Shown: in pieces, positions 20,700 through 29,461 of the stretch
How positions within the stretch are numbered: position 1 is the first letter of the stretch
Layout: the number at the start of each line of letters is the position of its first letter
DNA from: Alteromonadaceae bacterium UBA2620
GTDB lineage: Bacteria; Pseudomonadota; Gammaproteobacteria; Enterobacterales; Alteromonadaceae
Direction of reading: 5' to 3'
DNA: 29,667 nucleotides
Assembly (NCBI GenBank): GCA_002339125.1
Contig: DDJQ01000109.1
Location: forward strand, 1 to 29,667
Made by a program: the position numbers and the translations under genes
The notes under the pieces: model-generated
Seen by the model: the letters and a program-made list of their open reading frames with translations, nothing else
Told to the model about the DNA's origin: nothing
Database searches by the model: none

Positions 20700-23024
20700 T
20701 TACTTCACCGGTAGTTGCATGTAAAAAACACTACCTTCGTTCTCACGGCCTTCGGCCCAGATACTTCCATTGTGTTTTTCTACAATTTTTCTACAAATTG
20801 CGAGGCCCATTCCGGTTCCTTCAAACTCACTTTTGCCATGCAGGCGTTCAAATAAGTTAAAAATTCTTGTGGCATACTGATTGTCAAAGCCAATACCATT
20901 GTCTTTGAATGCCAGGGTAATATGGTCCTCCGTTCGGTCCATCACCGTAATTTCGATGACCGGGTGTCGCTCTGGAGCAACAAATTTAAGGGAATTCTGC
21001 AGTAAATTCTGGAAAACCCGCATTATATGCCCTTTATCAGCAAGAATAACACCAATATTGTCGACCCTGATATCCGCCTGCTTATCATTCACCAGGAGTG
21101 AGATATCGTCGAGCACCGTTTGAATGGCACTGTTAGCGTTAATGGAACGGAATTTCATGGCGTCACTGCTCAGCCGTGAAAAACTCAGGGTATTTTTAAT
21201 CAACGTCTGCATTCGCTCGGCAGACGCCCGCATTCTTATCAGATAAGACTGGTTCTTTTCTGAGAAAGTGTCGCCAGAACGCTGGATCCGGTCACCAAAG
21301 GTTTGAATTTTTCGCAACGGTTCTTGTAAATCATGGGAAGCGATAAACGCAAAGCGCTCCAACTCACGGTTGGACGTCTCCGCATTCTCCAGTGCCTCAA
21401 GCAGATGCAACTCGGCAGTTTTGCGCTGCTTGATTTCCAGATTTAACTCGGCAGTTCGATGGGTTACCAGCTCTTCGAGCATATTGTTCATCTGCTGCAC
21501 TTTCTCAGATTCAATAATCATCTTACTTTGAATCATACTGCGCAGCTTTAATGCACCTTCCCGCTCGGCTTCCTGCCAGGGCGCAGATTTCTTATAAACG
21601 TTTTGTTTCCAGAGCTCAAATGAACTTCTCGGCATTAACCGGTGACTGCCATCATCGGTAAACTCAATGACCTTCTCCGGTTTGCCGCCCCAGTTCTTCG
21701 CCTGAATAATTTCTTTGCGAAACCACAGTATATACGAACTGTTATCCGCCGAGAGCGACACCATCATAACGCCACTGGCTATATCGGCAAGTTCAGCAAA
21801 TTGTGGATTGTCGATGCCAAGCTGGTGCGTAAAGTAGGCCTCTTCTTGCTCGCTTATTTGTTTAGCCAGCCACTGGTGTAAGTGCTTTATTATATTCTGT
21901 TCAGGCACTTCCCCAGCACTTTGTAGCGAGCCATCAAGGCACCATACCGCGCCACTGGCGTCCACCAGCGCGAGCAGCTGTTCGGCTTTTATCCTCAGTG
22001 CATTCTGATATTCCTGCTCCTCGGCCATAGCCGCTGAGATCTGGCCAAGCATAGCCAGCTGCCGGGCATTTCGTTGGGTATCTTCTTCCTGAATTTTGAC
22101 TGAGATCAGCTGTGACAGCATGACAGAGATGTACTGGGCGATTTCACGCACCTCAAAAGGCACGAACTTACTCGAATAATGGTGACAGGCGATAAGCCCC
22201 CATAACCTACCATTAATAATGATACTAATGGACATTGAGGCTTTGACGCCCATATTACGCAAATACTGTATATGGATCGGTGACACGCTGCGCAGCGAGC
22301 AATAACTTAAATCCACGTGGGGTTGAGCCGGGTACAAGCGGGACACTTCGGCCTCTACATCACACAACAGCCTGATAGGGTTTTTGATGTATAGCTCGCG
22401 GGCTTGTTTGGGAATATCCGACTCAGGAAAATGCTGCTTTAAAAACGCATTAAGGTGAGGCTCTTTGGCCTCGGCAATCACCTCACCGTTATACTCATGG
22501 TCAAACTGGTACAGCATCACCCGGTCAAATCCTGAGAACCGTTTAACCTCTTCCACTACGGTCTGGTAAATCAGGTCGAGTTTATGCACACCCATTAACG
22601 ACTGAACGGAGTTCTTCAGCATTTTAAGCACCGACTCATAGGCCTTATCACTCACCTTACTGTCCGGCTCCAGCGCAATCAGTATCTGCGAACCATTATA
22701 GGTGGCGATAGCGGTCATCTTGCGAAGACTGGCGTCAGCATGCTTAACTTGCACCGATGTGGGATTAAAAAGCTGTAATTTCTCGCTTTGCCAGTGATTG
22801 TTGATGATAGCGCAGTAGTCTGCATCGACAACGTCAGCCAGGCTTTTGCCAATGCAGTCTGACAACCCTGCGCCGCACAACCCGGTGACATTCTCACTAA
22901 CACAACTCAGCGTCATGGTGGCCGGATCAACAACCAGCAAATAACCATGGGACTGTATCGAACCAGGGATATGAATTGGCTCTTTGTGGCAGTTATCCAG
23001 CGTTACTTCAAAGTTATCAGTCAA
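20700..23024 (-). CDS. bphP: Bacteriophytochrome sensor histidine kinase
   Basis: A 774-residue red/far-red light sensor. Biliverdin would attach to C12 in LDNCHKEPIHIPGSIQSHG, at the start of the PAS domain. The GAF domain has the DIP motif (203-205) and H251 in SPIHIQYLRNMG; the PHY domain follows, with the tongue motif PRSSF (465-469). A coiled coil (about 500-560) leads to the dimerisation/phosphoacceptor helix with H564 (FIASHDLQEPLRK). The ATPase domain has NLLQNSLKF, DNGIGFD (708-714) and GTGMGLAIC (736-744). All residues needed for light sensing and kinase activity are present. It begins with TTG, overlaps the heme oxygenase gene by 8 bp, and has AAGGAG 6 nt upstream inside that gene. 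Confidence 0.96.
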   Translation of the reverse strand: MTDNFEVTLDNCHKEPIHIPGSIQSHGYLLVVDPATMTLSCVSENVTGLCGAGLSDCIGKSLADVVDADYCAIINNHWQSEKLQLFNPTSVQVKHADASLRKMTAIATYNGSQILIALEPDSKVSDKAYESVLKMLKNSVQSLMGVHKLDLIYQTVVEEVKRFSGFDRVMLYQFDHEYNGEVIAEAKEPHLNAFLKQHFPESDIPKQARELYIKNPIRLLCDVEAEVSRLYPAQPHVDLSYCSLRSVSPIHIQYLRNMGVKASMSISIIINGRLWGLIACHHYSSKFVPFEVREIAQYISVMLSQLISVKIQEEDTQRNARQLAMLGQISAAMAEEQEYQNALRIKAEQLLALVDASGAVWCLDGSLQSAGEVPEQNIIKHLHQWLAKQISEQEEAYFTHQLGIDNPQFAELADIASGVMMVSLSADNSSYILWFRKEIIQAKNWGGKPEKVIEFTDDGSHRLMPRSSFELWKQNVYKKSAPWQEAEREGALKLRSMIQSKMIIESEKVQQMNNMLEELVTHRTAELNLEIKQRKTAELHLLEALENAETSNRELERFAFIASHDLQEPLRKIQTFGDRIQRSGDTFSEKNQSYLIRMRASAERMQTLIKNTLSFSRLSSDAMKFRSINANSAIQTVLDDISLLVNDKQADIRVDNIGVILADKGHIMRVFQNLLQNSLKFVAPERHPVIEITVMDRTEDHITLAFKDNGIGFDNQYATRIFNLFERLHGKSEFEGTGMGLAICRKIVEKHNGSIWAEGRENEGSVFYMQLPVK

Positions 23025-23646
23025 CCTGAACTCCTTTCATCAACGCATACATATTTGAAAATGACAGGTTGGCGCCGTTAATGATCTGCTTTTCACAGCC
23101 AGGATTTGCGGCCGCAAACTGCTGCAGGGATAATTGAAATTCCCGCCACATGGCCGGTGTTTTCGGCCCGTAACTGTGGAAAAAGCGCAACCCTGAGCGC
23201 CCTTTAAAATAGGGCTGATGACGTAATCTGTCGAGGATATGTCCGCCGCCCAGGGTGGCGCCCTCAAACACGTATAAAAAGCCCCATGCATGGGCCTCGT
23301 TTTCTGGCAAGTCTAGTTCAGCACTTGCGAAAGACCCGCAGTCAACGACACATTGCCCACTGTCTTGTTTAAGATAATTGATATCGCTATCGAGCCAACT
23401 AAGCTTGGAGCGCTCTTGCATCATGGCTGCGGTACTGTGAAATTGCCCGAGCCTGGCTTCAACCAGCTCGTAATACCAACGATGCATTGTAAGCATGTGT
23501 TGATAGGCCTGCAGGTCCAGCGGTGTTGCAAACAACAAGTCGCTCATCACTGCTTCGATCTGGCAATGTGCGTCGCGGGTTTCCCGCCGCAACCGTGTCG
23601 CGATGTCGGGTTTTGCTACCTTGCAAGCTGTTACATTATCCGTCAT
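23017..23646 (-). CDS. bphO: Biliverdin-producing heme oxygenase (BphO type)
   Basis: A 209-residue heme oxygenase that opens heme to biliverdin, CO and iron. The proximal histidine is H27 in LRRETRDAHCQIE, and the distal helix carries the flexible glycines in FEGATLGGGHIL. Its position directly before the bacteriophytochrome gene, overlapping it by 8 bp, shows that it supplies the chromophore. It is the first gene of the light-sensing operon. A CAGGG ribosome site lies about 6 nt before the ATG. Confidence 0.93.
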   Translation of the reverse strand: MTDNVTACKVAKPDIATRLRRETRDAHCQIEAVMSDLLFATPLDLQAYQHMLTMHRWYYELVEARLGQFHSTAAMMQERSKLSWLDSDINYLKQDSGQCVVDCGSFASAELDLPENEAHAWGFLYVFEGATLGGGHILDRLRHQPYFKGRSGLRFFHSYGPKTPAMWREFQLSLQQFAAANPGCEKQIINGANLSFSNMYALMKGVQVD

Positions 23647-23698
23647 GGTTTACCCTGGTTGGAAAAGCTGTTATCGAAACAGTCCGGTCACCTCAATC

Positions 23699-23725
23699 AA
23701 TATACTCGCCCCCTGTCTTTGTCAA
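23699..23725 (-). promoter_or_regulatory. Candidate sigma-70 promoter of the bphO-bphP operon
   Basis: On the minus strand a perfect TTGACA (plus 23720-23725) is followed by TATATT (plus 23699-23704). The spacer is 15 bp, shorter than the usual 17, which may mean weak or activator-dependent transcription. Confidence 0.5.
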
Positions 23726-23804
23726 CAGAATCCTTGAATTACTATTAAGAATCAATAAGATTAGCATCACAGGTCACTACAAAATGGTATGCGGGCCTGA
23801 TTGT

Positions 23805-23834
23805 CCGGCGGCCGGCCGAAAGGCCTAACGCCGG
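23805..23834. terminator. GC-rich hairpin at the end of ubiG
   Basis: An inner GGCC-GAAA-GGCC stem with a GNRA-type loop (23814-23825) is enclosed by CCGGCG (23805-23810) pairing with CGCCGG (23829-23834). It overlaps the last codons and stop of ubiG. No T run follows, so termination is likely but not certain. Confidence 0.45.
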
Positions 23835-24586
23835 TAAATCTGAATGTAATTGACAGCCAGCGAGTCTGATAACCGCCAGACACCGGTAATAGGGTTCAGC
23901 TTCATGCCGGTTTCGTTAACCAGTTTAAAGTGTTCGGGGGCTACCCAGCCAGCCAGTTCTTCGGGTTTCACAAACATTTTCCAGTCGTGTGTGCCTATCG
24001 GCAGATAGCGCATAACGTACTCTGCACCCAGGATAGCAATGATCCACGACTTTACGGTGCGGTTTAAAGTAGCAAGTACCAGACTGCCCGACGGTTTCAC
24101 CAGCCTGGCACAGTCGTTTATCAGCGCAGCCTGATCCGGTACATGCTCTACCACCTCAGCATTAATGACCACATCGAATCGTTCATCCTCGGCCAGAAGC
24201 TGGCCCGCCAGACAATGCCGGTAGTCCACTAAAAGTCCGGATTGCTGTGCATGGCGGCGGGCCACTTCGATACTCATGGCACTGGCATCCACACCCGTCA
24301 CTATTGCGCCCCGTTTGGCCAGCGCCTCACTGATAAGACCGCCACCGCAACCAACGTCGAGAATGCGCAGCCCTTCCAGACAATCTGGTGATGATGGATC
24401 GCGCCCGTGACAGCTCGCAAGTTGGGCAATCATATATTCGGTCCGCGCCGCGTTAAATGCCAGGGCGGTTTTATATTTACCGTTGGGGTCCCACCACTCC
24501 TGGGCCAACGCATTAAAGCGGGCGATTTCTTGTTCCGAAACGTTATCATTGCTAACGCTACCTGTGACTTTGCTTTTATCCAGCAT
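23825..24586 (-). CDS. ubiG: Ubiquinone biosynthesis O-methyltransferase
   Basis: A 253-residue class I SAM methyltransferase that carries out both O-methylations in ubiquinone synthesis. The SAM site is ILDVGCGGGLISEALAKRG (motif I at 77-83), followed by GVDAS and INAEVVEHVPD. The UbiG-specific tail is present: ATLNRTVKSW, AILGAEYVMRYLPIGTHDWKMFVKPEEL and GMKLNPITGVWRLSDSLAVNY. The N-terminal NVSEQEIARFNALAQEWWDPNGKYKTAL is also typical. It lies 13 bp after the acetolactate synthase-like gene and is probably co-transcribed with it, an unusual partner. Confidence 0.94.
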   Translation of the reverse strand: MLDKSKVTGSVSNDNVSEQEIARFNALAQEWWDPNGKYKTALAFNAARTEYMIAQLASCHGRDPSSPDCLEGLRILDVGCGGGLISEALAKRGAIVTGVDASAMSIEVARRHAQQSGLLVDYRHCLAGQLLAEDERFDVVINAEVVEHVPDQAALINDCARLVKPSGSLVLATLNRTVKSWIIAILGAEYVMRYLPIGTHDWKMFVKPEELAGWVAPEHFKLVNETGMKLNPITGVWRLSDSLAVNYIQIYRR

Positions 24587-24599
24587 GGCGATACTTCAC

Positions 24600-26240
24600 T
24601 TACAACTGCTCACTCAAACGGCGGATATCCAGATTTAATTTACGGTCATTCTCGCTATAATCTACCGGACAATCGATAATGTGCACACCAGGCTCGGCGA
24701 TACACTGGCGCATCAGTGGCCCTAATTCCTCAGTAGCGGTTACCCGGTGACCTTTAGCCCCATAGCTTTGGGCATATGTCACAAAGTCAGGATTGCCGTA
24801 ATCCAGGCCGAAGTTATCAAACTCCATATGTGCCTGTTTCCATTTGATCATACCATAGGCATCATCACGCAGGATCAGCACTACCAAATCCAGCTTGAGC
24901 CTTACTGCGGTTTCGATTTCCTGACTGTTCATCATAAAGCCGCCGTCGCCACAAACCGCCATTACTGGTTCATCGGGATTGACCAGTTTTGCAGCCATGG
25001 CCGAAGGCAGGCCAGCGCCCATAGACGCAAGAGCGTTGTCGAGTAACAGAGTATTGGGCGCGTAGGCGGGATAATTGCGGGCAAACCAGATTTTATAGAT
25101 GCCATTATCAAGCGCTACCACACCGTGTTCAGGCATAACAGCGCGAACTTCACTAACCAGTCTTTCCGGCAGCACCGGAAATCTGTCATCACGGCCTGAC
25201 TCCTGCCGATGCTCTACATAGGCATCATGCACATCCTGATAAAGATCACGTTTCCAGTGACCCTGCGGTGTTATACGCTCATTAATCTGCCAGACGCTGT
25301 TAGCAATATCGCCAACGACTTCCAGTTGTGGAAAATAAACCGGATCCACGGCCGCAGGCTCAAAGTTAATATGGATTACCTGCTTACCATTTTGATGCAT
25401 AAAGAATGGTGGCTTCTCAACCACATCATGACCCACATTGATGATCAGGTCCGCCCGCTCAATTGCCTTATGTACAAAATCACCATCAGATAACGCCGTA
25501 TTGCCCACAAACAGAGGATCTGATTCATTTAATACGCCCTTCCCCATTTGCGTAGTCACAAATGGGATCCCGGTATGATCCACAAAGCGGCGCAACATTT
25601 TAGCCGTGAGTTTGCGGTTAGCGCCGGCACCAATCAGCAATAACGGCGCAGAAGCCTGCTCAATCATGGTTTTGGCTCGCTCTACTGCCTTCTCCTCGGC
25701 AACCGGGCGACGCGACTGGCTTTGCTTCAGCAGGGGTGCGGTAGTGGACTCCCGGGCAATATCTTCGGGAATTTCGATATGTGCTGCGCCGGGGCGTTCT
25801 TCAGCCGCGAGTCTGAAGGCTTCTCGAATCACCGAAGGAATGCGCTCACCACTGACAATTTGTGTGGTGTACTTGGTAATGGGCCGCATCATATCGACTA
25901 CGTCAACGACCTGAAAACGCCCTTGTTTACTGGTTTTGATTGGCTTCTGGCCGGTAATCATCAGCATGGGCATAGCGCCAAGCTGTGCATAGGCAGCCGG
26001 CGTTACCAGGTTGGTAGCGCCGGGACCGAGCGTGGACAGGCAGACGCCCACCTTACCGGTGAGTCGACCGTAGGTTGCAGCCATAAACCCCGCGCCCTGC
26101 TCGTGTCGGGTAAGTACCAGCTTAATGGATGAATGGCGAAGTGACTCAAGTAAATCCAGGTTTTCTTCACCAGGTATGCCGAAGATATACTCGACGCCCT
26201 CGGCTTCCAGGGCTTGAACAAACAAATCTGCTGCTTTCAT
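24600..26240 (-). CDS. Acetolactate synthase-like ThDP-dependent enzyme
   Basis: A 546-residue thiamine-diphosphate enzyme of the acetolactate synthase large-subunit family. The catalytic glutamate is E47 in LTRHEQGAGFMA. The diphosphate/Mg site is GDGGFMMN (431-438) with the following LRDDAYGMIKWKQ. Where the biosynthetic FAD-containing enzymes carry RFDDRVTG, this one reads VGHDVVEKPP, and no ilvN small-subunit gene is adjacent, so it resembles the catabolic, FAD-independent type more than IlvB/IlvI. It may form acetolactate from pyruvate, or act on another 2-oxo acid. GAAGGA lies just before the ATG. It precedes ubiG by 13 bp. Confidence 0.88.
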   Translation of the reverse strand: MKAADLFVQALEAEGVEYIFGIPGEENLDLLESLRHSSIKLVLTRHEQGAGFMAATYGRLTGKVGVCLSTLGPGATNLVTPAAYAQLGAMPMLMITGQKPIKTSKQGRFQVVDVVDMMRPITKYTTQIVSGERIPSVIREAFRLAAEERPGAAHIEIPEDIARESTTAPLLKQSQSRRPVAEEKAVERAKTMIEQASAPLLLIGAGANRKLTAKMLRRFVDHTGIPFVTTQMGKGVLNESDPLFVGNTALSDGDFVHKAIERADLIINVGHDVVEKPPFFMHQNGKQVIHINFEPAAVDPVYFPQLEVVGDIANSVWQINERITPQGHWKRDLYQDVHDAYVEHRQESGRDDRFPVLPERLVSEVRAVMPEHGVVALDNGIYKIWFARNYPAYAPNTLLLDNALASMGAGLPSAMAAKLVNPDEPVMAVCGDGGFMMNSQEIETAVRLKLDLVVLILRDDAYGMIKWKQAHMEFDNFGLDYGNPDFVTYAQSYGAKGHRVTATEELGPLMRQCIAEPGVHIIDCPVDYSENDRKLNLDIRRLSEQL

Positions 26241-26323
26241 ATTCCTTCTGCTTATTGGCTTAGAATACTAGTTGCTACGCAGACCACGAAAAATAGTTTA
26301 GTTCGACAATGAATCAGGGCGAT

Positions 26324-26746
26324 TTACTGAGCGGCTTTCCAATTTTCCAACATGTCCTGGGTATGCTTATCGATGGCATCCTTGTTATTGCTGACCCAGT
26401 ATTTTTCCATAACCCGCACATTGGCCTGGTTGGCTTTATAAAAGAAGTCCGCAATATCCCCGACCACCGGGATAAACCCCAAACCAAAGTCGAGCAGACA
26501 ATTACGGATCATCACTTTAATCAGTCCCCTGGGGAGCCCCATCTGCTTACCAAGCTGCACGATCCGAAACGACACCACTAACATCAACACATCGCCCACA
26601 CCGGGAATTAACCCTACGAGAGCGTCTAACCCGATGCGGAAATTAATCAGTGGAATTTTCACCGACGTATCCAGCAGGTTCGCCAGCTTTTGTGCTTTCA
26701 GTAACGGTTTTGGTGCCGTACCGGAGTAATCTTTCATCTTGGACAT
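26324..26746 (-). CDS. DUF4112 family membrane protein
   Basis: A 140-residue protein of the DUF4112 family, recognised from FRIGLDALVGLIPGVGDVLMLVVSFRIVQ and the mirrored LLDFGLGFIPVVGDIADFFYKANQANVRVME. Each repeat has a hydrophobic hairpin with an IPGVGD or IPVVGD turn, suggesting two re-entrant or transmembrane segments. No function is established. It starts inside hemH: ATG at 26746 overlaps by 13 bp, and a second ATG at 26737 would give a 4-bp ATGA overlap. Either way it is translationally coupled to hemH. Confidence 0.85.
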   Translation of the reverse strand: MSKMKDYSGTAPKPLLKAQKLANLLDTSVKIPLINFRIGLDALVGLIPGVGDVLMLVVSFRIVQLGKQMGLPRGLIKVMIRNCLLDFGLGFIPVVGDIADFFYKANQANVRVMEKYWVSNNKDAIDKHTQDMLENWKAAQ

Positions 26747-27813
26747 CCGTGCTTTTTGGCCAGTTGTGCACGCAGTTCAACGTCAGAGTCTGCCTGCCAG
26801 CCGTGCAGGTTTTCCTTTACGAGGTCGAACAGCATTGAGATATGCGCCGGTTCACTGTTGAGGGCCGGGATGTATTCATAGCGCTCGCCACCGGCATCCA
26901 TAAAGTATTCGCGGTTCTCTTCGCCAATCTCTTCGATGGTTTCCAGACAGTCCGCGGAAAAGCCCGGACAAACCACCTGCACCGACTTTACGCCCTCTGC
27001 AGGCAGAGCCTTAAGCGTTTCATCAGTGTAGGGTTTTAACCATTCTTCGCGGCCAAACCGCGACTGAAAGGTCGTCATGTACTGGCTATTTTCAAGCCCT
27101 AGTTCCTCAGCTATCAGACGGGAGGTTTTAAGACACTCACAGTGATAAGGATCGCCGTTATCCAGATAACGGCGCGGCACACCATGATAGGACAATATCA
27201 GCTTCTCAGCCTGGCCGTTTATTTCCCAATGCTGACGTATCGTTTCGGCAACTGCCTTTATATAACCCGGGCGGTCATGATAATGGCTGACAAACCGGAA
27301 GTCCGGCAACCACCGGCGCTGTTGAAAATCGGCGGCGATAGCATCAAAGGTAGAGCCGACGGTTGAGGCGCTATATTGCGGGTAAAGCGGGACCACCAAC
27401 AGTTTTCGCACCCCGGTACTGAGCATACGCTCAATCACTTTGCTAACCGCGGGTTCACCATAACGCATGGCAAAATCCACTATCACATCGTCACCAAACT
27501 CCCGCTCGCAGCGTTTAGCCAATGCTTCGGCCTGTGCTTTGGTATGCACCATCAATGGAGAACCCTGCTCAGACCATACCGAGGCGTAGGCCTCGGCTGA
27601 CCGTTTTGGACGTATATTTAAAATAATGCCATTGAGAATAAACCACCAGATAAGACGTGGTACCTCTACCACCCGGGGATCAGATAAAAACTCTTTGAGG
27701 TACGGTTTCAGTGCACCTTTCGTCGGCGCCTGAGGGGTACCCAGGTTGGTAATTAAAACACCAATTTTATCTGCCTGATGATGGCTGAATCCCGCGTTAC
27801 CGGTGTACTTCAT
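26734..27813 (-). CDS. hemH: Ferrochelatase
   Basis: A 359-residue enzyme inserting ferrous iron into protoporphyrin IX, the last step of heme synthesis. The catalytic histidine is H210 in LILSYHGVPRRYLDNGDPY, and the conserved glutamate E291 is in CPGFSADCLETIEEIGEENR. The opening GVLITNLGTPQAPTKGALKPYLKEFLSDPRVVE is the family signature. It has no signal peptide and no obvious iron-sulphur cysteine cluster at the C-terminus. The ribosome site is weak. It is the first gene of a two-gene unit with DUF4112, in the same region as the heme-consuming bphO. Confidence 0.95.
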   Translation of the reverse strand: MKYTGNAGFSHHQADKIGVLITNLGTPQAPTKGALKPYLKEFLSDPRVVEVPRLIWWFILNGIILNIRPKRSAEAYASVWSEQGSPLMVHTKAQAEALAKRCEREFGDDVIVDFAMRYGEPAVSKVIERMLSTGVRKLLVVPLYPQYSASTVGSTFDAIAADFQQRRWLPDFRFVSHYHDRPGYIKAVAETIRQHWEINGQAEKLILSYHGVPRRYLDNGDPYHCECLKTSRLIAEELGLENSQYMTTFQSRFGREEWLKPYTDETLKALPAEGVKSVQVVCPGFSADCLETIEEIGEENREYFMDAGGERYEYIPALNSEPAHISMLFDLVKENLHGWQADSDVELRAQLAKKHGCPR

Positions 27814-27880
27814 AAATATTTAATCTCAATAGTAAAATAGTTAACTACTAATAATACGGCGCAACGACTAAATTGGACTG

Positions 27881-29461
27881 CTATGGCTGATAATAGGTGG
27901 GGGTTTCCCAGCCTACTGGCAGACCCAATACGAACACCCACAGATAAAACAGCAGTGTCCAGCCGACAATAAACACCATCGAATAAGGCAGCATCATGGC
28001 AATGAGTGTTCCCATACCGACATCTTTCTTGTACTTGGCCGCCATCGCCATGATCAATCCGAAGTAGCTCATCATCGGTGAAATCACATTAGTTACCGAG
28101 TCACCGATACGGTAAGCGGCCTGAATCACCTCCGGCGCATAGCCAAGCAGCATTAGCATTGGCACAAACACTGGTGCTGTGACGGCCCATTGCGCTGAGG
28201 CGCTACCCAGCGAAAGGTTTACCAGTCCACACATCAGAATAAATAACAGGAAGACTTCCGGGCCTTTCAAATCCAGCTGGATAAGCAGTGCAGCACCTTC
28301 AACAGCTAACACTGTGCCTAAATTGGTGTACTTGAAAAAGGCCACAAACTGGGCAGCAAAGAAAACCAGTGCAATATAAAGACCCATACTACTCATGCTG
28401 CGCGCCATGCCTTCGATGACATCGCGGTCATTCTTCATCGTGCCGGCAACCTTGCCGTAAACAAACCCCGGGATAGCAAACATGACGAAAATTAATACCA
28501 CAATCCCTTTCAGAAAGGGTGAGCCTTTTAATCCGCCGGTTTCTGGGTTACGCAGTACACCATCTTCAGGTACCACGGCCAGTGCGACTACTATGCACAG
28601 CCCCAGAAATGCCAGACCGGCCATTTTCATGGCTTTCATTTCCTGTGCGCTAGGCGATGCCATGGCTTTTTCGTCGAGCACCATGGTTGACTTCGACTCA
28701 TCAAAATGGCCCAGTCGCGGCTCAACAATCCGGTCGGTGACAAAGAAACCCAGCGCCGCAATAACAAAAGTACTGGCAATCATAAAGAAGTGATTGGACT
28801 CAGCGCCAACGACATAGTTTGGATCAATCATCTGCGCTGCAGGCGTTGTTATCCCGGCCAGTAACGGGTCGATGGTGCCTAAAAACAGGTTGGCACTGTA
28901 ACCGGCAGACACGCCCGCAAAGGCAGCGGCAAGTCCCGCCAGAGGATGGCGCCCAAGAGAGTGGAATATCATCGCAGCCAGCGGAATAAGTACGACGTAG
29001 CCCAACTCTGAAGCCGTATTGGAGAGAATACCGCTCAACACCACAATAAAAGTAACCAACCGGCGTGGCGCATTCAGCACCAGGGCGCGCATGGCAGTAG
29101 ATAACAGCCCGGAATGTTCCGCTACAGAAACGCCCAACAACGCCACCAGTACCGTCCCTAGCGGAGCAAAGCCGGTAAAGTTGGTCACTATGTGTGTCAT
29201 GATCCAGTGCAGACCTTCCACGCTCATTAACGAAACCACTTCGATAGTGCCGGAGGCGGTTTGCGCGTCTTCTGGTCTTGGGTCGGCAACGGATACACCG
29301 AGCCAGCTTAAGAAGCCGCTCAGCAACACAATGAACACGGTTAAGATGGCAAACAACGTAACGGGATGAGGTAACAGGTTACCTAACCATTCAACCGTTG
29401 CTAAAAATCGGGAAAACCAGCCCTTATTATTGTCTGTCGTGGTAATACTTTTTTCTGTCAA
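27881..29461 (-). CDS. AbgT-family transporter
   Basis: A 526-residue polytopic inner-membrane protein of the AbgT (p-aminobenzoyl-glutamate transporter) family, with about a dozen hydrophobic segments. Family motifs include NLLPHPVTLFAIL near the N-terminus, the re-entrant loop SNTASELGYVVLIPLAA, SANLFLGTIDPLLAGIT, and YRIGDSVTNVISPMMSYFGLIMA. Members import folate breakdown products or export sulfonamides. No abgA/abgB peptidase genes lie beside it in the window, so transport direction and substrate are open. The start codon is TTG, 6 nt after AGGA. Confidence 0.92.
   Translation of the reverse strand: MTEKSITTTDNNKGWFSRFLATVEWLGNLLPHPVTLFAILTVFIVLLSGFLSWLGVSVADPRPEDAQTASGTIEVVSLMSVEGLHWIMTHIVTNFTGFAPLGTVLVALLGVSVAEHSGLLSTAMRALVLNAPRRLVTFIVVLSGILSNTASELGYVVLIPLAAMIFHSLGRHPLAGLAAAFAGVSAGYSANLFLGTIDPLLAGITTPAAQMIDPNYVVGAESNHFFMIASTFVIAALGFFVTDRIVEPRLGHFDESKSTMVLDEKAMASPSAQEMKAMKMAGLAFLGLCIVVALAVVPEDGVLRNPETGGLKGSPFLKGIVVLIFVMFAIPGFVYGKVAGTMKNDRDVIEGMARSMSSMGLYIALVFFAAQFVAFFKYTNLGTVLAVEGAALLIQLDLKGPEVFLLFILMCGLVNLSLGSASAQWAVTAPVFVPMLMLLGYAPEVIQAAYRIGDSVTNVISPMMSYFGLIMAMAAKYKKDVGMGTLIAMMLPYSMVFIVGWTLLFYLWVFVLGLPVGWETPTYYQP

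Noticed and set aside
27838..27847. TAGTTAACTA palindrome between hemH and abgT
   Set aside because: Only 10 bp, A/T rich, with no resemblance to Fur or another iron/heme operator I can name.
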